The notes under the pieces: generated by a model
Seen by the model: only the letters and a program-made list of their open reading frames with translations
Databases searched by the model: none
Told to the model about the DNA's origin: nothing
Assembly (NCBI RefSeq): GCF_024170165.1
Contig: NZ_JALJXP010000009.1
Location: 1-64,000 of the forward strand
Direction of reading: 5' to 3'
DNA length: 64,000 nucleotides
Source of the DNA: Pseudomonas nitroreducens
GTDB taxonomy: Bacteria; Pseudomonadota; Gammaproteobacteria; Pseudomonadales; Pseudomonadaceae
Position numbers and translations under genes: made by a program
Shown here: positions 55,125-64,000 of the stretch, piece by piece
Position numbering within the stretch: the first letter of the stretch is position 1
Layout of the letters: every line of letters starts with the position of its first letter

Positions 55125-56570
55125 ATGAAACCCGCCCGCCTGCGTGCCGATGTCCTGGCCGGACTCACCACGTCCTTCGCGCTGGTGCCCGAGTGCATCG
55201 CCTTCGCCCTGGTCGCCCACCTCAACCCGCTGATGGGGTTGTACGGCGCCTTCATCCTCTGTACCCTCACCGCGCTGTTCGGCGGCCGTCCCGGCATGGT
55301 CTCCGGCGCCGCTGGCTCGATGGCGGTGGTAATTGTCGCGCTGGTGGTCCAGCACGGTGTGCAGTACCTGCTGGCGACCGTGCTGCTGGGCGGTGTGGTG
55401 ATGATCCTGTTCGGCCTGCTGCGTCTGGGCAAGCTGGTGCGCATGGTGCCGCACCCGGTGATGCTGGGCTTCGTCAACGGTCTGGCCATCGTCATCGCCA
55501 TGGCCCAGCTGGAGCACTTCAAGGACGGCGAGCACTGGCTCAGCGGCAACCCGCTGTACGTGATGCTGGGCCTGGTGGCGCTGACCATGGCGGTGGTCTA
55601 TCTGCTGCCGAAGCTGACCCGCGCGGTGCCGCCGGCGCTGGTGGCGATCCTCGGCGTCGGGCTGGCGGTCTACCTCCTGGGCCTGCCGACCCGCACCCTG
55701 GGTGACATGGCGCACATCGCCGGCGGCCTGCCGCAGTTCGCCTTGCCGGACATCCCGTGGAACCTGGAAACCCTGCGGATCATCGCGCCCTACGCTTTCC
55801 TGATGGCCATGGTTGGCATCCTGGAAACCCTGCTGACCCTCAACCTTACTGACGAAATCACCGAGACCCGCGGCTTCCCGGACCGCGAGTGCGTGGCCCT
55901 GGGCGCGGCCAACATGGTCTCCGGCGCCTTCGGCGGCATGGGCGGCTGCGCGATGATCGGGCAGACCGTGATCAACCTCAGCTCCGGCGGTCGCGGCCGG
56001 CTCTCCGGCGTGGTGGCGGGGGTGATGATCCTGCTCTTCGTGCTGTTCCTCTCGCCGCTGATCGAGCGCATCCCGCTGGCGGCGCTGGTGGGGGTGATGT
56101 TCGTGGTGTCCCAGCAGACCTTTGCCTGGGCTTCGCTGCGAGTGTTGAACAAGGTGCCGGTGAGCGACGTGCTGGTGATCATCGCGGTGACCGCCATCAC
56201 CGTGGCGACGGACCTGGCCACTGCGGTGTTCTGCGGGATCATCCTGGCGGCGCTGGATTTCGCCTGGAAGCACGCCCGCGAGCTGTACGCGGACATCCAT
56301 GATGAGGCCGATGGCAGCAAGCTGTACCGCGTCCACGGTACGCTGTTCTTCGCCTCCACTACGCCGTTCCTCAACCAGTTCGACCCGGCGGGCGATCCGC
56401 AGCAGGTCACCCTGGACTGCGCGCACCTGAGCTTCGTCGACTACTCGGCGATCGCCGCGCTGATGACCCTGCGCGAGCGCTACAGCAAGGCCGGCAAGCA
56501 CCTGCGGGTGGTGCACCTGTCGGAGCGCTGCAAGCAGTTGCTCAAACGAGCCGGGGCGCAGCACGCCTGA
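55125..56570 (+). CDS. SulP-family anion transporter with STAS domain
   Basis: The product is 481 aa. The first ~370 residues give 10-14 hydrophobic segments with the SulP start L-R-A-D-V-L-A-G-L-T-T-S-F-A-L-V-P-E-C-I-A-F-A, the G-S-A-G-S-M-A-like loop and a F-G-G-M-G-G-C-A-M-I-G-Q motif. Residues ~390-478 form a STAS domain (VTLDCAHLSFVDYSAIAALMTL). SulP proteins carry sulfate, bicarbonate or dicarboxylates; the SulP subgroup seen here is often linked to bicarbonate. It has its own terminator. Confidence 0.9.
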   Translation: MKPARLRADVLAGLTTSFALVPECIAFALVAHLNPLMGLYGAFILCTLTALFGGRPGMVSGAAGSMAVVIVALVVQHGVQYLLATVLLGGVVMILFGLLRLGKLVRMVPHPVMLGFVNGLAIVIAMAQLEHFKDGEHWLSGNPLYVMLGLVALTMAVVYLLPKLTRAVPPALVAILGVGLAVYLLGLPTRTLGDMAHIAGGLPQFALPDIPWNLETLRIIAPYAFLMAMVGILETLLTLNLTDEITETRGFPDRECVALGAANMVSGAFGGMGGCAMIGQTVINLSSGGRGRLSGVVAGVMILLFVLFLSPLIERIPLAALVGVMFVVSQQTFAWASLRVLNKVPVSDVLVIIAVTAITVATDLATAVFCGIILAALDFAWKHARELYADIHDEADGSKLYRVHGTLFFASTTPFLNQFDPAGDPQQVTLDCAHLSFVDYSAIAALMTLRERYSKAGKHLRVVHLSERCKQLLKRAGAQHA

Positions 56571-56590
56571 GTGCTCCTGCAACAGAAAAA

Positions 56591-56612
56591 AAGCCCCGCG
56601 TCCGCGGGGCTT
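56591..56612. terminator. Bidirectional terminator between sulP and the TPS operon
   Basis: AAGCCCCGCG and CGCGGGGCTT are perfect arms separated by TC, with A-runs on the left (GAAAAAAAG) and T-runs on the right (GGCTTTTTC). It is a strong two-way terminator for the SulP gene and for the small gene at 56644 on the other strand. Confidence 0.9.
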
Positions 56613-56643
56613 TTTCATGTCGATGCAAACCTGCAGGTTGGCC

Positions 56644-56850
56644 TCAATGCTGCGGCGAAGCCATCTGCTGGTAGGCATCTTCCAGCGCATCGGCGTCGCG
56701 CATCAGCTGGCGGGCGGCGCAACGCAGCCGGCGGTTGAGCTCGGCGCTGGCGATGAAGGGAGCGAGTTCGCGCAGCAGTTGCGCGGCCAGTTCGTTGTTG
56801 TAGGCGGTGGAGCGCACGCAGCGCAGCGCCTGGATATCCGGGTCTTGCAT
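56644..56850 (-). CDS. Small helical protein at the end of the TPS operon
   Basis: The product is 68 aa. It has no signal peptide or membrane helix and looks wholly helical, rich in Leu, Ala and Arg. A GGAGG site 8 bp before the ATG and a terminator just after the stop support it as a real gene. It follows the TpsB gene by 53 bp. I do not recognise the family. Confidence 0.6.
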   Translation of the reverse strand: MQDPDIQALRCVRSTAYNNELAAQLLRELAPFIASAELNRRLRCAARQLMRDADALEDAYQQMASPQH

Positions 56851-56903
56851 GGCGGTAGCCTCCGGTTGGCGGCGGCCGATATGCCCGGCCGCCGGTTAGC
56901 AGC

Positions 56904-58652
56904 TCAAAAGAGCTTGAGGAAGTTCAGGTAGAAACGCGGTGCCTTGCCGTTGTCGTCGTCCAGTTCCTTGGCGGATACCGAACGGGTCAGCGGGAAGGCG
57001 ACTTCCGGCGAGACGTAGGTGTCCTTGAACACCTGCAGGTGGGCGCCGACACCGGTGGAGGACAGACTTTCGCTGCTGATCCAGCTGGGGTCTTCGCTCC
57101 AGACCTTGCCGAAGTCCCAGAACGCGTAGTACTGGGTAGGCACCGCATGGTCTCCGAAGGTGTGGAGGCGGTTGTACTGCACCTCCGTTTTCATCGCGAA
57201 ACCCTTGTCGCCGGTGATTTCCGACGGGTCGTAGCCACGGCCGAACTCGCTGCCGCCGACGCCGAACTGTTCCGGCGAAAGCAGCGCCTGGCCGAACGAG
57301 GTCTGCGCGGTGCCGGCAATGTACAGGTTCATGCCGTCGATGATCTTTGAAAGGTCCTGCAGCCGCTGGGCGTCGACCTGCAGCTTGGTGAAGTCGGTCC
57401 TGCCGCCTTCGCGTGAGGGGTTGGCGCGGTCTTCCTGGCTGGCGCCCATGATCTTCAGGCCCTTGCTCAGCTCGGCCTTGACCAGGTTCGTGCCGCCGAA
57501 GTCGTCGAAGAAGTCGTAGCTGGCGCCCAGGCGGATGGCGCGGATGCGGTCGTCGCTGGACGGCGGGTTGTGCGGATCGTCGAGGTACTCGGACTTGCCG
57601 TTGTACCAGGTGAAGGCCGCCGAGGTCTTGAAGGTCTGGTCGCGCTGGCGGATCCACGGCCGGGTGATGCGCACCGCGAGCGTGTCGCCGGAGCTGTTGG
57701 CGTCGAGGAAGGAGTAGGTGTCGGCCTGGCCGTCGTTGTGCTGGGCGAGGAAGCTCAGCACATCGCCCTGGCCGCCCACCGGCAGGTCGTACTGGCCTTC
57801 GAAGAAGGTCATCTTGTCGCCCTCCACCGATTTCCCCGCGCGCACGCCCAGGTGGTCGCCACGGCCGGTGAGGTCGTTTACGCCAACCCCGCCGTAGACC
57901 TGCCAGGGGCCGAAGTAGCGGCTGTCGCGGTTGTCGAAGCCGAAGAAGCCTTCGTACTTGCGAACCTGGTTGTCGACGATCAGGTCGGTGCCCTGTGCCA
58001 CCGGTGAGGCGGCGAGGGTGGCACGGCTCTGCTGGCCGGACAGGTCGTTCATCAGCAGCAGGTTGCGTTCGAGGGTGGCGCTTTTCGGCGGCACTTCCTG
58101 GCGGATGTTGTCGGCGTAGCGCTGCACGGCCTTGTTGCTGTCACCCTGCAGTTTCACATCGTTGACCCGGCCCTCGAAGACCTGGATCAGCAGCTCGCCG
58201 TTCTCCAGGCGCTGCTCTGGCAGATAGGCGCGGGCCAGCAGGAACCCGGCCTGGCGATAGCGCTGGGTGATCTGCGCAACCACCGCGTCGACCTCGCCGA
58301 GGGTGACCCGGCGGCCTTCGATCCTCGCGGTGAGTGCTGCAAAGGCTTGCGGCGCGTAGAGCGTGGTGCCGCGGATGATCACCTTGTCGACCTGGAAGCG
58401 TGTGGTGTCGTTGGGGTTCACCTGCATTTCGGCTGGCGGGGCTTCTTCGCCGGGGACTACCACGGTGTCGGGCAGTTGCAGGGTCGAAGGCATCTGCGTG
58501 GAGCTTTCACGGCCGCCGTCGGGGCGGGGGATCTCCACCCGGCCGGGGTCGAGCTGGGCGCGCGGCCCGGCGAACGCCGGAGCCTGGGCCAGCAACAGGG
58601 CGGAGCACACGGCAACCGCCAGGATGTGCAGTTTCGAAGGAATGCCTTTCAT
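56904..58652 (-). CDS. Two-partner-secretion outer-membrane transporter (FhaC/ShlB family)
   Basis: The product is 582 aa. A signal peptide ends near AFA-G (about residue 28). Two POTRA domains follow (F-Q-V-D-K-V-I-I-R-G-T; residues ~85-240), then a 16-strand barrel with the conserved R-G-Y motif as G-R-G-Y-D-P-S-E. The last strand ends F-Y-L-N-F-L-K-L-F with a terminal Phe. It should export the adhesin encoded just upstream (2-bp gap), which carries the signal in its N-terminus beyond the window. The ATG at 58652 starts MKGIPSKLHIL. Confidence 0.94.
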   Translation of the reverse strand: MKGIPSKLHILAVAVCSALLLAQAPAFAGPRAQLDPGRVEIPRPDGGRESSTQMPSTLQLPDTVVVPGEEAPPAEMQVNPNDTTRFQVDKVIIRGTTLYAPQAFAALTARIEGRRVTLGEVDAVVAQITQRYRQAGFLLARAYLPEQRLENGELLIQVFEGRVNDVKLQGDSNKAVQRYADNIRQEVPPKSATLERNLLLMNDLSGQQSRATLAASPVAQGTDLIVDNQVRKYEGFFGFDNRDSRYFGPWQVYGGVGVNDLTGRGDHLGVRAGKSVEGDKMTFFEGQYDLPVGGQGDVLSFLAQHNDGQADTYSFLDANSSGDTLAVRITRPWIRQRDQTFKTSAAFTWYNGKSEYLDDPHNPPSSDDRIRAIRLGASYDFFDDFGGTNLVKAELSKGLKIMGASQEDRANPSREGGRTDFTKLQVDAQRLQDLSKIIDGMNLYIAGTAQTSFGQALLSPEQFGVGGSEFGRGYDPSEITGDKGFAMKTEVQYNRLHTFGDHAVPTQYYAFWDFGKVWSEDPSWISSESLSSTGVGAHLQVFKDTYVSPEVAFPLTRSVSAKELDDDNGKAPRFYLNFLKLF

Positions 58653-58654
58653 GG

Positions 58655-61600
58655 CTATTTCCCTCCCTTGGTTGTGCTGCCAGTGGGTTTGAGGTCGTGG
58701 GGAATCACGCTGCGGTTCCCCTCCGGAATGATGAAGTGGCCGTCCCTGAGCAGGCTGTTGGCGTAGGTCAGTACGTCGGTGAGGTCGGCAGCGGTGCTGG
58801 CCTTGCCTTCGTACGAGCGCGGTTTGCACACCAGCTGCACGGCGTAGCTGCGCACCACGGCGGGGGAGACCGAGTAGTTGGCCGCGGCCGCCGAGGGCGA
58901 TTCCAGCGCGGTGCAACGGGCGTTGCCGGGGGACTGTGCGGTCATCGGCAGCGACGGCAGGCCGGGCTGCGCCGGCGGCACCACAGGGGCGAGCGGACCG
59001 GTGATGGTCAACGCGCCGTCCCTGAAGCTGACGCTGTAGTTGTTGCCGGCGCTGAAGGACTGGTTCTGGCTGATGGCGTAGCTGCCGGCGTCCTCGCCGG
59101 GGGCGCGCAGCAGCGAGCCCTGGGCGATGGACGCCTGGTCATGGCCCTTGAGGCCGCTGACGCTCCAGGTCAGTGTCGGATCGGCCGCTCCGTGGGCCTT
59201 GCTCTGGTTGTCGGCGCTGACCACCAGCGGGGCCGGGGTGACCTGCAGGTTGCCGTCCCTGAACACCATGCGGTAGTTGCCGCTGGTGAGGGTCACGTTG
59301 CCCTGGGTGATGGCATAGCCCTCGGGCGTGACGTTCTCGCCGGCGACCCGTGCCAGGCTGCCGCTCACGGTGGAGGCGGCGCTGTCGCCATTCTTCAGGC
59401 CGTTGACGCTGTAGCTGAGCGTCGGGTCGAGATCGCCATAGACCTTGGTTTGATCATCGGCCTTGACGGTCAACGTGGCGGGAGTGATGGCCAGGTTGCC
59501 ATTGACGAAGGAGAGGACGTAGTTGCTGTCCCCACCTACCGAAAGGTTGCCTTGGTCAATGCTGTAGTTGCCAACGTTCTCGCCGGTAGCCCGAGAAAGG
59601 TCACCGCTCAGGCCCAGATTTGCTTCGCTGTCAGAACCCTTGAATCCGGTCACGGTGTAGCTGAGGGTCGGGTCTAAATCGCCATAGACCTTGGTGTGGC
59701 TGTCAGCAGTCACTTCGAGGGTGGCCGGGGTCACTGTGAAGGTGCCGTTGGCGAAGCTCAGTACGTAGTTCTGACCCTTGCCGCTGGTGAGGTCGACGTC
59801 ACCCTGGCGGATGGTGTAGCTGCCGACATTCTCGCCAGCATCTCTGACCACACTGCCTGCAACCAGCTGATCCTCGGTGTCACCGTTCCTCATGCCGGTC
59901 ACGGAGTAAGTCAGTTTGGGGTCAAAGTCGCCATAGACCTTGGTGCTGCCATCTGCAGTGACCACCAGAGTCGCCGGGGTGATCGAGAAGGTGCCTGCCT
60001 CGTAGTGCAGGACATAGTTTTTCCCGGCCCCGCCATTGAGGTCTACCGAGCCCTGGTGGATACCGTAAGTACCGACGTCCTCGCCAACCTGGCGAACCAG
60101 GGAGCCGCTGTTCATCACATCAGCTTCGACATCATTGCCCTTCAGGCCATCGACACGGTATCTGAGGGTCGGATCAGCCTCACCATAGACCTTGGTTTTG
60201 CCCTCTGCGGTGACGGTCAGCGTGGCGGGTGAGATGGTGAACACGCCATCCTTGAAGTCCAGGATGTAGTTCGAGCCAACACCGCCATTGAGATCCAGAG
60301 TGCCTTGGCCGATGCCGTAGCTCCCCACGTTCTCGCCAGCCTGACGGGCCACGGAACCACCGTTGAGTACGGAAGACTCTGTATCAGTACCCTTAAACCC
60401 AGTGACCACATGAGAGAAGGTCGGATCGGCATCGCCATAGACCTTTCCATCGTCCTTGGCGTGTACGGTCAACTTGGCCGGGATGATTGCCAACTGGCCA
60501 TCGACGAAGGTGAAGATGTAGTTGCCTGATGCTGCATCTGTCAGGCCTACGTTGCCCTGCCCAATGCCATAGTTGCCGACATTCTCCCCAGCCTGGCGGG
60601 TGAGGGCGCCTTTGACCACATCAGCTTCCTGGTCGCCGTTTTTCAGGCCGCTGATCTTGTAGGTGAGCTCTGGGTCAACGTCTCCATAAACCTTGGTATG
60701 CGAGTTGGCCTCAACCTGCAAGGAGACAGGAGTGATGACGAAGTCTCCGCCTGTGTACTGGAGGATGTAGTTCTGCCCGGCGGCACCCGTGAGGCCCACG
60801 GTTCCCTGGTTGATGGCATAGGTTCCAGCGTTCTCACCCGCGTCGCGGACGACCTGGCCACTAACCAGATCCTCTGCCTTGTCATTTCCTTTGTTGCCGG
60901 ACACCTGATAAGTCAGTTTCGGATCAAGATCGCCGTAGACCTTGGTAATGCCATCAGCTTGCACTTTCAAAGTCGCCGGAGTAATAGTGAATACCCCGTC
61001 GTCAAAGTGCAGGATGTAGTTCTGGGCAAGCTCTCCCGTCATTCCAAGAGTGCCTTTGTTTATTCCATATGAACCGACGTTCTCACCAGATTCTCTGGAA
61101 ATGGCGCCACTCAGGATATTGCTCAGGCTATCAGTTTGCGCAAGCCCTGATACAGAGTACTCAAGGAGAGGATCAGCATTGCCGTAAGTCTTGCCGGCAT
61201 CCAGTGCTCGAACCCGAAGTTCAGCTGGCGTGATGGTAATTACACCATTCATTAACGAGACTGAGTAGTTGTGCGCTATCGAAGGATCTAGATTGAAACT
61301 TTCAATCTGATTGACATAAGACCCCACGTTGGTTCCTTGACCAGAGGTTTTTACCGAATCATTTCTGATCGTGTCGCCATTCATGAGACCTTGAGCAGTG
61401 AACCATGGGGCGGCGTGCGACATGCCATCGTAGGCGTATTGCGCGCTACCGGCCGTGAGAGTCAGCGGAGCAGGAGTGATAGTAAGCAGGCCATCCAAAA
61501 TCCGGAGGGTGTAGTTTGCTGATTTCGAAGGATCCAATGTCACATCATTGATCCTGGTTACATATGATCCTACGTCTCTGCCCTGTCCCGACAGGACTAC

Positions 61601-64000
61601 ATTCTTAATGACGGCTTCGTCACCAGGAATTAGTCCATAGTAAACATAACCAGTAACAGACTGAGTGGTTCCGTTATAGACGTAGTGTTCATTGCCGGCT
61701 TGCATGACAAGTTCGGCAGGCACTATTTCAAGCTTCCCGTCAACGAACTTAAGGGTATAGTTTCCACCTGGCCCGTTGTTTAAGCCCAACCCACCCTGGT
61801 TGATGGCGTATCCACCAGGAATCACATCCTCGCCAGCCTCCCTGGCTAGTGCTCCGCCATTTAAGATATCAGCACCAGTCTGACCAAGCTTCTCGCCGGA
61901 TACCTCATACTCTAAAGTCGGGTCTCCAGTGCCATACGTTTTGGCTTTGTCTTTAGCAGTGACAGTCAATTCAGCAGGGGTGACTGTCAGCTTCCCAGTG
62001 CCACTGTTGAGTTCATATCGTTTTTGCGCAAACGATCCGGCAGCCAGGCCACCCTTGATGTCGTACTGCCCGACATTCGATTGCTGGGTAGCTGCAGTAG
62101 TGGGCTCAGACTGAGTGATGCCGGTACGCCCGAGCATCCGGTCGACGTAGTTGTCGATGCCGCTGACTTTCGAGGCCTGGGCGTTCTCGCTCAGTGTTTG
62201 CGAGAAGTTCGGATTGGCATCGCCATAGGTGCGGCTGGCGTCGGCCGGGGTGGCGGTAACGGCCGCCTTGTTTGAGGTGATCTGGACGTTCTGCGCAGTC
62301 CGATCCTGTGTCTTGAGGAACTGGACCTTGGCGTTCTCGTAAAGGGGATTTTGGGTTGTCCCATCGTTCATCAGCCAGCCGATCTGCGCCAGCACCGAGG
62401 TGGTGGTGGAGCCCAGCTTGATCGCCAGTTGCTGAGAGGACTGTGTCTGCTCGTTGTACTGGATTTCCGACTGCAGTTGAGCGCCGGGGATGTAATCGCC
62501 GAACACACCCCAATACGGCTTTTTCTGGGCATCCGTTGTGGTTCCGGCGACTGCTACACCGCCAACGCCAGTGAGGGAGAATCCGACGGGAGTGTCCACC
62601 ACGACGCCATTGCGCAGTATTTGGGTCAGCCCATCCTTGGTGCCATCGGGAATGAACTGCCATTTCACACCGCTGGTATCGGTAAAGCTGAGTCCGTTGA
62701 CCAGGTAGTCCGAACTGTCCAGATAGTTGAGCAGCGTAGCTGGGGATATTGTCTGCCCATTACGCCCGGTGTAGCTGGTGGCCTCGAAGATGATGTAGTC
62801 GAATTGTGCTCCACCAGCACTAAGGGTTACGTCCCGGTAAGTTTCATTGGCGTGCTGATAGGAGGTGATAGCCTGCGAGCCGACGACTGACAGGGTGTAG
62901 GCCTTCACCCCGGTCAGCTGCTCTCCGGTGTAGGGTGCAGTGACGGTATCGGTGGTGTTCGGCAATGAGCCTGCAGCATTCGTTTGGGTGAAACGGAATA
63001 TCCCGTTGCTTGCCTGGCCTGCCAGCGTGCCGGCGTAGTTGAGACCACTTTCCATGCGCACACTCGCACCGTCCAGGGCTACCTTATCCCCGATCAGCGC
63101 AGTGTTGTTGTCCTGGAAGATCGACGCAGTGTCGCCGGTTTTCAGCCAGGCCACACCTGAGCCGACGTCGATGATTGCGCGCTTCTCGTAAGCTGCGTCC
63201 CCGGTTGCGGTGCCGGCGTTGTCGATCAGGCGGATGTCACCCGTGGCGGTGATGTAGAGGTTGCCATCCTTGAGCAGGATCGGTGCGCGGATATTGACAG
63301 CGCCATCAGTGCGGGTCTTGTCCGTCCCGGTATAGGCGGAGACCGTACCTGCGTTGCCTGAGGAAATCAGGGCGAGAGTGGATTTGCTGGTTCGCCCGTC
63401 GTTGTTAACGGTCGCGAAGTTGGTGGCAATGATCGGGGCGTTGACGTTCAGGGTGTCAGTTGCATAGATCGTCACATTGCCTTGAGCCAGGCCGGTGACG
63501 ATGGCGCTGGCGGCGACTGAACCTTCGCCACTCCCATCAGTGTCCGTGGCTTCGATGTTGACCGTAGCCGGGTCAAGCAGCCATGTGCCGTCAGCCTTGC
63601 TGCCCTTGGTGGAGACGTTGGCGTCAGAGGTGACAGTCAGTTGCTTGCCGGATGTCTCGACGATCCCGCCGCGCTCGCCACCCTTGGCGCTGGCATTGCT
63701 GGCGAAGTGAGTCTTGCCATCGCTCCAGACCACCACCTGGCCGCCATCGGTCTTGCCGTCGGCTTTGAGCTGAGCGCCCTTGGCGACACTGGTGGCCTTC
63801 GCGGCCTGCTCGCTGCCCTGGCCCTGGAAGCTGCCGCCAACCAGCACCTTGCCGCCGTTGCCCTGGGAGCCGCTGGCGTCGATCTTCGCGGAACCGGCGA
63901 CATTCACCTCGTCGCCCAGCACCTTGATCTGCCCGCCATTGACGCCGGTGGCGCTGATGTTGCCGGTGACGCTGGTTTTCGCCGAATTGCCCAGCACCAC
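58655..64000 (-). CDS. Large two-partner-secretion adhesin with MBG repeats (N-terminus beyond window)
   Basis: The window holds the last 1781 codons of a bigger gene whose start lies past the right edge. Codons 1-571 (64000-62288) are a beta-helix-like region of FHA-type repeats (GGQIKVLGDEV, GGKVLVGGSFQGQG, DGGQVVVWSDG). Residues 572-1664 hold thirteen repeats of about 80 aa. The last 117 residues form a unique tail with two cysteines (one in ARCTAL, one in VCKPRS). It should be exported by the TpsB partner just downstream and serve in attachment or contact. The third to fifth repeats look less G+C-rich than the rest. Confidence 0.92.
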   Translation of the reverse strand: MVLGNSAKTSVTGNISATGVNGGQIKVLGDEVNVAGSAKIDASGSQGNGGKVLVGGSFQGQGSEQAAKATSVAKGAQLKADGKTDGGQVVVWSDGKTHFASNASAKGGERGGIVETSGKQLTVTSDANVSTKGSKADGTWLLDPATVNIEATDTDGSGEGSVAASAIVTGLAQGNVTIYATDTLNVNAPIIATNFATVNNDGRTSKSTLALISSGNAGTVSAYTGTDKTRTDGAVNIRAPILLKDGNLYITATGDIRLIDNAGTATGDAAYEKRAIIDVGSGVAWLKTGDTASIFQDNNTALIGDKVALDGASVRMESGLNYAGTLAGQASNGIFRFTQTNAAGSLPNTTDTVTAPYTGEQLTGVKAYTLSVVGSQAITSYQHANETYRDVTLSAGGAQFDYIIFEATSYTGRNGQTISPATLLNYLDSSDYLVNGLSFTDTSGVKWQFIPDGTKDGLTQILRNGVVVDTPVGFSLTGVGGVAVAGTTTDAQKKPYWGVFGDYIPGAQLQSEIQYNEQTQSSQQLAIKLGSTTTSVLAQIGWLMNDGTTQNPLYENAKVQFLKTQDRTAQNVQITSNKAAVTATPADASRTYGDANPNFSQTLSENAQASKVSGIDNYVDRMLGRTGITQSEPTTAATQQSNVGQYDIKGGLAAGSFAQKRYELNSGTGKLTVTPAELTVTAKDKAKTYGTGDPTLEYEVSGEKLGQTGADILNGGALAREAGEDVIPGGYAINQGGLGLNNGPGGNYTLKFVDGKLEIVPAELVMQAGNEHYVYNGTTQSVTGYVYYGLIPGDEAVIKNVVLSGQGRDVGSYVTRINDVTLDPSKSANYTLRILDGLLTITPAPLTLTAGSAQYAYDGMSHAAPWFTAQGLMNGDTIRNDSVKTSGQGTNVGSYVNQIESFNLDPSIAHNYSVSLMNGVITITPAELRVRALDAGKTYGNADPLLEYSVSGLAQTDSLSNILSGAISRESGENVGSYGINKGTLGMTGELAQNYILHFDDGVFTITPATLKVQADGITKVYGDLDPKLTYQVSGNKGNDKAEDLVSGQVVRDAGENAGTYAINQGTVGLTGAAGQNYILQYTGGDFVITPVSLQVEANSHTKVYGDVDPELTYKISGLKNGDQEADVVKGALTRQAGENVGNYGIGQGNVGLTDAASGNYIFTFVDGQLAIIPAKLTVHAKDDGKVYGDADPTFSHVVTGFKGTDTESSVLNGGSVARQAGENVGSYGIGQGTLDLNGGVGSNYILDFKDGVFTISPATLTVTAEGKTKVYGEADPTLRYRVDGLKGNDVEADVMNSGSLVRQVGEDVGTYGIHQGSVDLNGGAGKNYVLHYEAGTFSITPATLVVTADGSTKVYGDFDPKLTYSVTGMRNGDTEDQLVAGSVVRDAGENVGSYTIRQGDVDLTSGKGQNYVLSFANGTFTVTPATLEVTADSHTKVYGDLDPTLSYTVTGFKGSDSEANLGLSGDLSRATGENVGNYSIDQGNLSVGGDSNYVLSFVNGNLAITPATLTVKADDQTKVYGDLDPTLSYSVNGLKNGDSAASTVSGSLARVAGENVTPEGYAITQGNVTLTSGNYRMVFRDGNLQVTPAPLVVSADNQSKAHGAADPTLTWSVSGLKGHDQASIAQGSLLRAPGEDAGSYAISQNQSFSAGNNYSVSFRDGALTITGPLAPVVPPAQPGLPSLPMTAQSPGNARCTALESPSAAAANYSVSPAVVRSYAVQLVCKPRSYEGKASTAADLTDVLTYANSLLRDGHFIIPEGNRSVIPHDLKPTGSTTKGGK
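59009..62287 (-). repeat. Thirteen tandem MBG-type repeats in the adhesin
   Basis: Boundaries read from the protein: 59009-59245, 59246-59491, 59492-59737, 59738-59986, 59987-60238, 60239-60490, 60491-60739, 60740-60988, 60989-61237, 61238-61483, 61484-61729, 61730-61987 and 61988-62287 (C- to N-terminal order). Eleven carry the K-V-Y-G-D-x-D-P-x-L-x-Y pattern of MBG_2-type Ig-like domains. The two at 61238-61729 have Y-A-Y-D-G or Y-V-Y-N-G instead, an MBG_3-like variant. Confidence 0.85.

Noticed and set aside
55125..56690. Long minus-strand frame opposite the SulP gene
   Set aside because: It is rich in His, Gln and Arg, as expected from antisense high-GC coding DNA.
58655..62287. Regular repeats resembling a CRISPR or satellite array
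   Set aside because: Units are about 245 bp, in frame and protein-coding (MBG domains), not short direct repeats with spacers.

Overview
The window reads as chromosomal DNA of a high-GC Pseudomonas, most like the P. aeruginosa / P. nitroreducens / P. citronellolis side of the genus. That placement is an inference from two OprD-family porins, a DUF2790 protein, EmrAB- and RND-type efflux operons, an AtsK very close in layout to the P. putida enzyme, and many Pseudomonas-style short intergenic repeats. No rRNA, tRNA, CRISPR array or intact insertion sequence was seen.

Layout, left to right. 0-12 kb: repeat-rich left edge; divergent AraC and LysR regulators; a DoxX-OprD pair; a YcaC-like isochorismatase-fold hydrolase divergent from a GlxA-type regulator; a winged-helix/ATPase regulator without its usual C-terminal half; and a small operon of ABM-domain protein, chloroperoxidase-like hydrolase and YtcJ-type amidohydrolase. 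12-19 kb: katG, a periplasmic glycerophosphodiesterase, a DUF2501 protein, two acetyltransferases, an SDR, and a BRO-N antirepressor-like gene whose upstream region folds like a phage C4 antisense RNA. 19-26 kb: a LysR gene, an HxlR-EmrA-EmrB drug-efflux operon, an orphan terminator that may end a small RNA, and a second OprD porin.

26-40 kb is the most coherent and interesting part, a sulfur-scavenging locus. A LysR gene (sftR-like) faces a TonB receptor (sftP-like), atsK (2-oxoglutarate-dependent alkylsulfatase) and a second TauD-type dioxygenase. Then follow a GntR/UTRA regulator, a flavoprotein and a two-cluster ferredoxin that resemble AprA and AprB of dissimilatory APS reductase, a NitT/TauT-type ABC importer whose binding protein carries an extra NosL-like tail, a HEAT-repeat protein and a DUF971 protein. 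The start/stop overlaps indicate a tightly coupled unit. I infer import of an organosulfur compound through the outer and inner membranes, oxidative desulfurisation by the dioxygenases, and an unexplained redox step by the AprAB-like pair.

40-48 kb: small secreted proteins, an acetyltransferase, a cupin, a carboxylesterase next to a polyamine-type binding protein with a divergent TetR gene and palindromic operator, MgtC, and a NIPSNAP protein. 48-56 kb: a complete RND efflux operon (lipoprotein adaptor, pump, outer-membrane channel) divergent from a TetR gene, with a perfect 20-bp palindrome between them, then a SulP transporter. 56-64 kb: a two-partner secretion operon (large MBG-repeat adhesin, cut by the right edge; its TpsB transporter; a small protein).
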